Shown in pieces: positions 11,176 through 23,100 of a stretch of DNA of 64,000 nt. Position numbers and translations under genes: made by a program. Origin of the DNA: Undaria pinnatifida (Eukaryota; Sar; Phaeophyceae; Laminariales; Alariaceae); the NCBI GenBank assembly GCA_012845835.1, contig JABAKD010000015.1, positions 6,911,974 through 6,975,973 of the forward strand, read 5' to 3'. The notes beneath the pieces are model-generated. The model saw nothing but the letters and a program-made list of their open reading frames with translations. It was not told where the DNA came from and ran no database searches. The stretch's first letter is position 1. Each line of letters opens with the position of its first letter.

Positions 11176-14100
11176 CAGACCAATCCCTTCGGGGGTAGAG
11201 GGGCAAAAAAAGTTGTGGCAAACAAATGACAAATGTTGTTACCATATAATCTGCGATACCTATATCATGTTTTCTCTCACGTTAAAAAAAATTAAGAATG
11301 TCGGAACTGTCTGGAGTTTGGTGGAACGGAAAGGAAAGGAAAGGAAATCGAGGAGAATCTGGTAGCGAGGGGGGGTGGTTCCGAGAGAAAGAGTGATGGA
11401 AAGATAGGAGAGTCTCAGCTGCATCAGCATAGTCTGTAGTACAGCAGCAGCACAGCAGCAGCGAGTATCGGACACGACAACTGGTAGAGGTAGAAAGAGG
11501 AGACCGAACTAATTGTAATCACAGAAACCTGTAATAATCAATTAAAAATTATGATAAATTATGATTGTAGTTCTTACAATCTCTCTTGTTTTATTTTTTA
11601 AATATATGTAATGAAGCGATTTATTTGTAAACACATTTCGAAAATATATGAAAACACCACCGATGCTACGATTACTGTAAATGATAATCTACGATTGCAA
11701 AAGAAATAAAGATATACTCCAGCTGTGAGATCGAAGATTTTGTCGAAACTCATGTTTGCAAGCTGTGTGTGATACTCCGATCGCGCGATACTGGGTGTGT
11801 GCGTCCTCATTAAGGATATAGGTCGGCGACTCCCCTTGGAACTGCAGTGTAGCTGCCAGGGTCAACAGGGTGATGTATTGAGGAAATAGGTCGGCGACTC
11901 CCCTTGGAACTACAGTGTAGCTTGTACTAGGGTCAACAGGGTGATATTAATCAGTCTGTGCGCGGAAACTATAAAACCCGTTTTTGAGGGGGACAAAATA
12001 TGACAGCTGTGGAAGGAAATGCACCAGTTTATCATGTGAATCCTGTAAGTCGCGTAACCGGGTGAGGAGAAGGCCGAGATTTTAAGGTCGTGGGGGCCGG
12101 GGTTGAGGCGCCTTACCGGCGTTGTTCCACAAATCGTACCAGATAAAGTACCAAATATATTTTCACTTTAGAAAGGTTTTCAGGCTGTTTTTGTGTTTTT
12201 CGTGTTTTTTTTTGCTTGTCAAATCGCCCGAGGGCGTCGACCCACCCTAAACTTGACCCTAGCCCCAACCCTAACCCAGAGTAGAACTCCGACCCGAGCG
12301 CGGACCATCTCAAACATCGAAATATATTTGGTGTTTCATCTGGTATGATTTGTGGGGTGAGAACATCGCAAAGGCTACTGCCGGGGTTTGAACAAGAGGG
12401 AGCGGGGGGCGGGGGGGGCGGGGGGGGGGGGGGGGGGGCGGGCGGGCGGGGCAACAATCTGTGGACGGAAACTATAAATCCTTTGTGGGGACAAATCGGA
12501 CGGTTGTGGAAGGGATGCATCAGTTTATCATGTATATCCTGTAAGTCGTACAACCGGTGAGGATTATTTATCATAACCTACGGCATCTGCCACAGGAAGC
12601 AACCGGGGCCTATATGAGCTACCAGGTATGAAGACATGAAAATTTTCTGTTTTCTTGCGGTGATCGACCGTAGGCTGGGCCCCGATCCCGTCGGGTTGTT
12701 GTATGCTGGAAGGCTCCGTCGGGTTGTTGGATGCTCCTACGCAAGGAGCTGTGTGTGCGAATCTCGGGCACAGCATGGTGGTATTCTGTTTTATATAGTG
12801 ACACTGGTCGTAAGTTTTTTTTTTTTTTTCTCCTCCGGTGGGTGGGGAAAATAAAGCTTGACCGTTTTGGGACCCATCGATACAGGCCAAAAGGCCACGA
12901 GGGCGATCTAGTGAAGAGTCTAAGAGAAGCTTGAGGCAGTACGAGTATCGCCATGCCTCACGCTTGCCTCGCAGCTTCCTGTGCTGCAGTTTGAACACAT
13001 CTACGCCAGCAGCAGCTCGGATTGCTTCAAGTGGTTGATGCTGTAACCGTCAGTTTTTTTCTTCAATTTTTTCGTCTGAAGTCCTCAAGGGGTTAATCTC
13101 GCCACACTTGCACGTGTTTTCATACATGTACTGCCGCACGCTTTGTTTTTGTATTTTTGTATTTTTGTATTTTTTTTTTCTCACACTCTTGCTTTCCTGC
13201 TTCTGGACAAGCCGTGGTCACAGGTGTCGTCCCTTCATCCCCCCGGTCCTTGCCTTCAATTTTTTATCGCGCATAGCGTTCAGCAATCCCACTGCTCGTC
13301 GATTTTCCATCGAGTGTTGCTAACTCACACTCTCGCGCTTTCCGCACGTCAATTTGAGCACAAGAAAAAGTCTCAACGAATTTATACGATTATGCACTCG
13401 GCGGGGCTCGAACTCACGAAACTGACCTATGCCAGGCTCGAGGATAACCTGATACGCCACCGGGGCGACCGGCAATATATACGAAGGTGCTTTGAAAACC
13501 CTGACCGTTGAATTGTAATTGATTCAACAATTTGTTTGTGGTCTGCTCTATTAATAGAAATGGTTTGCACGATAGGTTGATGGTCTGACTTTCCAACTGA
13601 ACTTGATTCAACAATTTGTTTTTGGTCTTGCGTATAAATAGGATGGTTCGGGCAATAGGTTTCTGTCCTGACTTTCCAATTGTAATTGTTTTACCTCGAT
13701 GTTTCTTGTCTATGAATGGAAATTGTTCACACAATAGGTTCATGCTATGATATTCCATTTGGTATTGTTTCATTATTCTGTTTCTGGTCTTGCCTATTAA
13801 TAGGAATTATATCGGTCGGTAGCATTCTGGCCTGACCTTTCAATTGCATCGGTGTGACCTTTCATTTATATACATCTGTCCTGACCTTCCAAAATCAATT
13901 GCGGCCGCGATTCCGATTAATAGGCAGCACCCGAAATCGTTTGAAAAGCAATTCTGACTAATAGACAGCACCCGAAATCAATTGTAGCCGCAATTCCGAT
14001 TAATAGACAGCACCCGAAATCAATTGTAGCCGCCGTTCCGATTAACAGACAGCACCCCAATCAATTGTGGCCGCAATTCCGATTTATTGACAGCACCCGA

Positions 14101-17100
14101 AATCAATTGTAGCCTTAACTCCGATTAATAGACAGCAGTCTTAAGTCAATTGTAGCCGCAATTCCTATTAATAGACTGCACCCAAAAACACTTGTGGCCG
14201 CAATTCCTTGTAATATACCGCGGCCCAAATCAATTGTGAGCCGCAATTCTGATTAATAGTCAGCACCCGAAATCAATTGTGGCCGCAATTCCGATTAACA
14301 GACAGCACCCAAAGTCTATTGTAGCCGCAATTCCGATTGATAGACAGCACCCGAAATCAATTGTAGACGCAATTCCGATTACCAGACAGCGCCCGAAATC
14401 CGTTGTAGCCGCAATTCCAATTAATTGACAGCGTCAAAATCTGTTGTGACTGCCATTCCAATTAATAGACAGCAGCCGGAATTAATTGTGGCCGCACTTC
14501 CAATTAATAGCTAGTGTTAAGGTTTTAGTGGGGTATTAGTCCGTTTGACCACTTGCAACTGGTTAACCAATAGCTTACCCAAACTAAGCCTTATAACACT
14601 CTCCCCCCCTGAAACGGCGGGATAGCAGGTCGGCCGGATATACGGGCGGACCTGTCAATTATCCAAGCCGTTTCATTTCCTGGGGATACCGGGGAGAGTA
14701 TTTTTCAAGTTCGACATGGGGAAAATCTGAAAAGTTTATTATTGTGGATGGTGGGGATCGAACCCACGACCCAAAAAACCCATGGTCCTGCCGACGACGC
14801 CATTTGTTAAGGAATTAGTGGGGTATTAGTCCGTTTGACCACTTGCAACTGGTTAACCAATAGCTTACCCAAACTAAGCCTTATAACACTAGCACCCGAA
14901 ATCAATTGTGGCCGCCATTCCAATTAATAGACAGCGGCCAAATCAATTTTGGCCCCAATTCCATTTAATAGACAGCACCCGAATTCAATTGTGGCCCCAA
15001 TTCCCATTAATGGACTGCACCCCAAATCAGTTGTGGTCACGATAGACTACTATAATAGGAATTGTCCAGGGTGTGGTATATCTACGCATTTACACGCACA
15101 TAATGGCCTAATTTAGGCCTCCAGGGGTCCCTGACGGGGGGCTGCACCGAGCCGTAGGGTTCGTGATGCGGGGCCGCATCACGGGCCGGAAGCCTAATTA
15201 TAAAAATCCTGGTACCTTTGTAGGTACCAACGAGAGTAACACTTGTTCGAAAAAGTGGTTGGCACGCTTCAAGTTTACCTTATCTCTAGCCCCAATCCAA
15301 TCGAACGGAACTATCGACCTATCAAGAGAAATGGGGTGATCTCCTTCGTCCCGTAGCACATGGTGTAAGGTCTGCTGGGCACGCGCGAGCGGGGCGCAAC
15401 GAGGTCCTGGACAGTTGGTAGCACCACTACGTTGTCGTTTTGGTCCGTCGTCGCCGCCCCCAAGACGGGGGTGACTTGCTTTATTGGAATTTTCAAAACC
15501 ATGGAACTACCCCTAACCCTAACCCGTAGGAAATACATCGATGACTGCCCCCTGATGACGTGAGAGTGTCGTCACGGGGGCGAAATGGTCGAAAATACAC
15601 AATTATAATGTGTATCACTGCAAAACGGTCATCACGGTATATGCTGCTGTCTTGCTATGATACCCGTCGACGTTCGGTGTACCCATCCAGCGTCCGTGCC
15701 GACGCTTCACCCTGGAGATGTGCATATTATAAAAATTAAAATACACTCCAGCTGTGAGATCGAAGATTTCGTCGAAACTCATCTTTGCAAGCTGTGTGTG
15801 ATACTCCGATCGCGCGCATTACGAGGGGTGTGTCCTCATTAAGGATATAGGTCGGCGACTCCCCTTACAGCTACAGTGTAGCTATCAGGGTCAACAGGAT
15901 GATTTTAGTCAGTCTGTGCGCGGAAACTATATAACCCGTTTCTGAGGGGGACAAAATCTGACAGCTGTGAAGGCAAAGGGGGGGCCTGGTTTTGATCAAA
16001 AGCGAGCGGGTTTGGAGGGGGGCGGGGGGGGGGGGGGAAAGGGACAAAATCTGACAGCTGTGAAGGCAAAGGGGGGGCCTGGTTTTGATCAAAAGCGAGC
16101 GGGTTTGGAGGGGGGCGGGGGGGGGGGGGGGGAAGGGGCAATTTGTGCATGTAAGCTATAAATCCTTTCGAGGGGATAAATCTGACGGTTTTGGCACCAG
16201 TATATTATTGGGGGCGGGGGGGGGGGGGGGGGGGGGGGGAGGGGGGGGCAGCTCGATATGTGCCTGGAAACTATACATTATTTCGAGGGGATAAACGTGA
16301 CATTTTTGGAAATAATATATCAGTTTATCGTGTATATTCTGGGGTAAGTCGTACAATCAGTGAGTAAAGAGAGGGTGGAGTGTTCGAGGGGGTGGGGTTG
16401 GGATGGGTTGATATTATCAAGGGTACGCGCGGTAATGGTCGGGTAGGGAAAATGTGGTCGGGTCGGGACCGGGTCGGGACGGAAACGGGAATCCCGAGTG
16501 TACTTCGTTCCCGAGTGTACTTCGTTCCCGACCGCGATTTCCCGATCCCTTCCCGACCTCGGTCTCTGTTCCCACCGTTTACCGTCCCGACGTACGGCAT
16601 CTCGTTCCCGTCCCGACTGTTTCCCGTCCCGCCGTCCGCCCAGTTGTTTCCATTCCTTCCCGACATCCGCACGCAATATTTGCTCACATCCCGGAATGTT
16701 CCCATCCCATTTACCATGGGCTGCATATTTTCCCCATCATATGCCTTATGAATTCAGCAACCAATTATTTCAACCTGGATTATTCAACTTTGGATGTGAA
16801 ACAGCTGCAGCTGCACTAGTCCATCATACGATATGTAGGGATGTGGAGCTGATTGTTTGTCCGTTAATTTGTTTGAATTTTGTTCATTTCCGCCCCCCGC
16901 CGCCTGTTTGTAAGTTTTTTTTATAAACTTCAGCTATAATAATGGGACCCGAAGGGTGCGCCAGCTAGCGTTGGGTTGCGAAAGCAACTGAGTTAAATCG
17001 ACACACGACGCGTATGAAAATACGTGGAAGTGTGGTGAGCTTGAGCTTTATTTTTCCCCATCCGCCGGAGGATAAAAAAAAAAAAAAGCTACTTGGTATA

Positions 17101-20100
17101 GTCTAATGAGTTGACAAATAAGCGCTTGAAAATTTTTCTTGGAGCACATACTAGATCTATAGTTTTTTGTTTTATTTTTACAACAAAAAAGGCGGCGAAA
17201 GTTCGTGTGAGCAATTGACATTTGACGAATAGCACTCGGTATCATTTTCCTCTTTTCAACCGTTGTCTCAAGCCCGCGTTTCCGATCGTGTTCCCAACCG
17301 TTCCGGACTGCATCTCGCGGCATATCCCGACTACGTTCCCGACCGATTTTCCGACTGTGTTGCCGACCGTTTTCCCGACGATGTTCCCGACCGATTCACG
17401 ACTATATGTTCCCGGCCGATTTCCCGACTATTTACCCGACCGATTTCCTGACCTGTTCCCGACCCGTTCCATGATCGCGTCCCGCCAAGATATCGTGGAC
17501 TCCCGTCCCGTCCCGTCCCGTCAACCCAATGGCTTCCCGCCTTCCCGTCCCATTACCGTCCCGCGGTAAGCAAACGGCAACCTTTTCCCATACCGTCGCT
17601 CGGGAAGACCCATTTTTTTTTTTCTGCCTGCGGCGGGCTAAACGGGTACCGTTTCGTACCGACCGATGCCTTCGTTACCGCGCGTACCTGCAGATTCTGT
17701 ATTAACATGTTAGTGTCAACATGTGGGTACTAGCTTTTTGCAAGGAGTAAGTACGAGACAGATAGCATATCATACCGGGGTATTTTGCAATTACAAGGGC
17801 AGCATTATGACGAGATCTGATATTTATTTGGGCAATGCGATGCCGAACCCGCTGGTAAAAACACACGCGCATGCACCAACCACAGCTGACAGACAAACTG
17901 CAGAGAAAAAAAAGGAAAGTGAACAAAAACCTGAGAGTGAAGAAAATAAACACAAATTAAGTAAGAAAACAAAGTAACAACTAGAAAGGAAAGCAAAACC
18001 TCGACTACTGCTGTGGTCGTACGCGGTACAAAGGGCACGGAAGAAAAGCAAGGTGGACAAAATCGCAAATGAAAAATTAAATTCAAATGAAAAATCTTAC
18101 CCGCCAGCAATCCTTACAAGTTGCGAAGTACAGCAATCATTCATGTTGGTATTATTTCTGGGTTCAGAAATAATCGAGGCCAGAAATCAGCGGATCTGGT
18201 GATATCTGAGCCCAGAAATAACAGCTCTTCCAACCTCTCAGAACTGGGATTATTTGACTTTTGGATACTACCTCGTACCAAGTATCACATGTCACCAGTG
18301 CCTACTCTGTACCTTTTATGATTCCTATCTGCTGTATGTACACGTCACCCATCACCCACAACAAAGCATCACGAACACACACGACAGCACACCGCGCTTG
18401 TTGTGTCCTAGAAAGAGCTTCGTCCTCACACACAAAGCGACAGCAGCAGCACCACCACCGCCATCAAAACCACCACAGCAGCAGCACAGCATCAGAGACA
18501 GCAGCATAGAGGCGGTGGTGACCTAACGTCGCCGGCGACAATGTGCGTGCCAGATTTCAAAAATGAAGGCAAACGGCAAAACAAGACCTACCAATTCAAC
18601 ATGAAACCACTTTTCAAAAATCAGAAGCCATAATGGACGCCTCTTTTTTCTGATGCAGTTATTTCTGGAGCCTCAAAACTACAAAAATAATCGCCAGAAA
18701 TAATCGCTCAAATTTTTTCCGTAAGAGTAGGTCTATATCAAGCATCATTTTTTGCGTATTCGTACCGAAAACGTGTCTTAAGAGTGCAGGACCATTGCTA
18801 ACTGCTCAAGTCCAAAACATGGCCCTTTTTTCGAACAAATGTGAGAGTTGGACATTTATTGCTCCGTACCGTTATTTTTGTGTTGTTCTATCAAATGTAG
18901 AACTACTTGTTTTAGGTCTGTGGGAGACGGAGGGCGAGGGTGCGTGCGTATGATACCACATCATATACATGCATTATGTGTAAACGTTCAGCACGAACGT
19001 CAACCATTCGTTCGTTATCACTAAAAAGCCTATTAAGAATAATAATTTTTTAATTCCGTGCGAAGTAATATGAAATGATACTATATCATATGTGGTGGTA
19101 TATCTTGCTTTGAAGAACAAAAACATCAGCGTACGTAATTCATCAATTTTTACTCGTGCCATTATTTCATCATGAGCGGGATTGGGATATCATTGTTTAC
19201 AGAGATAGCTTCATGACAGCACTGGGCAATGATAAATATTGTTATACTCGAAATAATGTTTATTTTTTCTCATCTACGGACCCACCTTTTCTCATACGGA
19301 TTATAAGGGGGGACTCGCAAACGTGGTAATTTGCAGAATTTGCTGCTAGCACAGCCCTCGCCGTTTTTTTTTTTTCTTCTCGGCGGTTTGCGGTAAGTCA
19401 TATTTAAGTTAATATCGCGCTTGGTTATAGATACATATGAGTACAAATCTGTACTAAGTATAACATTATTCTGGAGGCGAGGATGGCCGGCGCGTACCAG
19501 GTGCCGGTATACCTGGTAGTGTATGCTGGTGCGTCCTGGTATACTCTGACTTGCGGATTCGGTGGTGTGCCATAGGCTTGGCCACGTTAGCACAGCTCAA
19601 TACGTTTTCCTAGTTTTCAGCAGTCGCTCAGCTACCTGTTCTTTCCAGGTTCTTTCGTCCAACCCTCCTCCCCACCCCTCTCCCTCTGGTACATCCTCGC
19701 CTTAACCCCTTCCCTTCCCTTCCCTTCCCTTCCCTTCCCTTCCCTTCCCTTCCCTTCCCTTCCCTTCCCTTCCCTTCCCTTCCCTTCCCTTCCCTTCCCT
19801 TCCCTTCCCTTCCCTTCCCTTCCCTTCCCTTCCCTTCCCTTCCCTTCCCTTCCCTTCCCTTCCCTTCCCTTCCCTTCCCTTCCCTTCCCTTCCCTTCCCT
19901 TCCCTTCCCTTCCCTTCCCTTCCCTTCCCTTCCCTTCCCTTCCCTTCCCTTCCCTTCCTTCCCTTCCCTTCCCTTCCCTCCCCTCCCCTCCCCTCCCCTC
20001 CCCTCCCCTCCCCTCCCCTCCCCTCCCCTTACCTTCCTGTGTCATAAGATGGCCTTGTAAGTGCGGCATTATTGCCCTGCTGATGCGGAGAAACCTGCTG

Positions 20101-23100
20101 CAAAAGTTCAACCTCCTGCAGGTGAGGGAGAGGAATGGGGGGGATAGAGTGGAGAGGGAGAGAGAAAGAGAACGAGAGACCCCACCCCCACCGACCCCTG
20201 TACTCCCTCCCCAAAACCCAATCCCAACCCCCACCCCTCTCAATTTTTGGCGAAACTCCAGGTGGATCCGGTGACGCCACCGGTCGTCCCCCCCCCCCCC
20301 GGGGGGGTTCTTCCCGTGAATCATCGTACCGACGCCGGAAACTACAACGAGATCGACTGTCCCTCGGCTGGCAGCGCGGGCCAGGCATTTGGGCGCAACT
20401 GCCCCGGCTACCCGCCTAACAAACGCCGCGAGTTGATCCCGGACCCTTTCGTCGTGGCAGAGAAGCTTCTCGCGCGCCGTTGCTCCGGCCCCGATAGCAC
20501 CTACTTTAAGCCGGCGGGGGCGCAATTGAATATCCTTGCGGCCGCCTGGATTCAGGCCATGGTGGTGAGAATTGGGGGGGAGCGGGTGCTCAATTGTCAT
20601 GCATGTGGCCGTAGACAATAGACTCTCGCTGAGGGGTAGTTCGGTTTTGGCGTACTAGGTTGGTGTGCTTTTGGCTTGTGTCTCGCCTTTGCCCTGCTTT
20701 TGTCTGTCGGGTTGGCTGGGTGGGTGGCGTGTAGGCAGCTTGCGGGTTATAGCTTTCCTGCTGTGTGTTTTATACTCCGAGTATGTGTGTACAAGGGCTA
20801 CGCATGGGTGCCGGCATTCGACGCCATCCATGCTACGGGTAGGGCAGGGCAGCACTTCGACTTGTTCGATTTAATGTTGGATAGAGAGTAAAAAACCGTT
20901 ACCACACAACACATAGTCTACGCGTGTAGAATGCAGAGTAATGCCAACATATCGATATAGACTTACAGTGGACTACTTACTTCTGCCGTTTCTTGCGTGA
21001 ATCCGATTCCGAGCCCCATCATATTTCAATCGGATAAATCCGAGCCCACGCAGACTGACCCTCTAGTCTGGCCGCGAAGAAACGTTTCGAGTGCGATTCT
21101 TGATGTTTTGGCTCAACCAAGCATCCAGGGCCAGCAAGGGGGTGGCCATTTATGCTGCATGTTTTTTACGTAGCCACTGAGAGGCGCGCGCTGAGCCAGC
21201 TTCTGCTGCACCATGCATGATAGTATCTAGATCCGAGGCTCGCAGACCGACTGTGTGTATAGTCTGATCGTAGAGATACTTGCTGACGGTATTCGAGGCG
21301 TGAAACACGGTGTCGCTGCCTTCGTCATTGAATTCCTCGAATGCTATTATAATGCTGCTACTTGTTGCTATCTGGTAGATAGAGTATTTGTAGTACGCGA
21401 TAGCAATGCACTAAGAATTTGACAGTTGAGAATTTCAGGCTCGAGTTCTGACGAAAAAAACAAACATATATTACCTGGTATGGCTTTTTGGTCTGATCGT
21501 TGGTCGCTCATTAGCCGGGGATCGTACATAAAGTAACCGTCATCTGGGGACGATAGGATCCCATTCTACGATCATAATCCATCCACACTTACATATACAA
21601 CTACGACAACCGGGGATCGAACACGGATATAACCAGCATTGATACTTCCCCGCACAGTGTGGAAATAATCCCAACCCCGCCGACCGGCCGATCTCTGATT
21701 GGCTGGGGGTCGTATGTTACAGAGCGTCGTATGTTACAGAGCCAGCTCCACCCGGGGACGATAGGGTCGAATTCCCGGTCCGGAGGTCATTCTTTATCTT
21801 TAGAAGTTAGACAAACCGAGGAATAAAACCGAGCTCTCTCGGGTCGTCACCGCCCCTCACGGTGTGGAAACCCCAACTCCGTTGGCTAAAATCGCTGATT
21901 GGTGGATCGTACATGAAGTAACCGTCATCTGGGGACGATAGGGTCCCATCCCACGATCATAATCCATCCACACATACATATACAACACCGACAATCCGGG
22001 ATCGAACACGGCTATCACCAGGATTGATACCTCCCCGCACAGGGTGGAAATAATCCCAATCCCACCGACCGGCCGATCTCTGATTGGCTGGGTGTCGTAT
22101 GTTACAGAGCCAGCTCCACCCGGGGACAATAGGGTCGAATCCCCGGTCCGGAGGTCATTCTATACCTATACTAGAATTAGACAAACCGGGGAATAAAACC
22201 GAGTTCTCTCGGGTCGTCACCGCCTCTCACGGTGTGAAAACCCCAACTCCGTTGGCCAAAATCGCTGATTGGTTCGAGCTCCACGGCGCCTCCCCACCTT
22301 AGGAGGATGATAGAGGCTCACCAACCAATGGGGGGCAGTTCCGTCGCACACGGGGGAGATAGGGCCCCTCCCCGGTTCAGAAACCCTCCAAATCTCCACA
22401 GCTCCAACAACGCGGGAACTATGAAGATGATCTCCTTAGTCGATACCTTCCCGCACGGCGTGTCAACCCCGACCCCATTGGCTTATTCGTGATTGGCAGA
22501 TAGGCTTTGATCCAATAAGTTCACAATTATTTCGACCGACTACGGTTTTCTCGCATACTTTCGTGTACGGCAAACATTTGCAATGCGAACGCAATTCGAC
22601 CAGCTATTTGCATGATAGGCCCCACAAAAAAGCGATTTTAATCCTATAGCAGGTTGGCGTGCCGAGCAAGCGCGCTCAAAATGGGGATGAGAGAAACACT
22701 TTAACAGTAACAACAACAGCTTCAAACGCAATATAAATGGACGAATTGGAGCGATTTGTACCCAGGATCCAGGCCCCTCCGGTTATAAGCGCAATTTCAA
22801 GCAAAAATGAGGTGTTCAAAGCAAAACGACATAATATACTAGTCTTTAGATGGAACTAAAAGACTGACACAACTCGAGCATAATAATCGTGGAAAAAAAA
22901 CTGAAACGAGGCCAAAACAGTGCGTGTTGAACTCGCATAATGGTCGAATAATCATGTAATACTATAATCACTTCTTTGTGGCTCATGCGACACCAAAACA
23001 AAATGCTGAAAATCCCGTTTTCGTTCGCTTGTTGGGTAAAAACCTAAGCTCGCATACATTTTCGCGGGTTTTCTTGCATACTACCCGAGTAGGGCGAAAA

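Larger units (their letters stand above)
4936..20048 (+). other. alpha-DOX intron 1 (about 15.1 kb), repeat-filled
   Basis: Inferred intron between exon 1 (donor GTGAGA) and exon 2 (acceptor CATAAG after a long pyrimidine tract). It contains the MITEs, SINE-like elements, R1 and R2 repeats and minisatellites listed separately. Between 5340 and 6820, and between 17.6 and 19.7 kb, nothing beyond short AT-rich or low-complexity DNA was recognised. Confidence 0.55.

Noticed and set aside
13397-13475. tRNA gene on the minus strand
   Set aside because: The T-arm stem does not pair and a diverged copy occurs at 23.7 kb, so it was kept only as SINE-like.
15505-15530. Telomere-like CCCTAACCC words (also near 12260)
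   Set aside because: Only two or three units; too short to claim an interstitial telomere.
19632-20618. 328-codon minus-strand frame rich in GREGK repeats
   Set aside because: It is the translation of the (CCCTT)n microsatellite plus the antisense of alpha-DOX exons 2 and 3.
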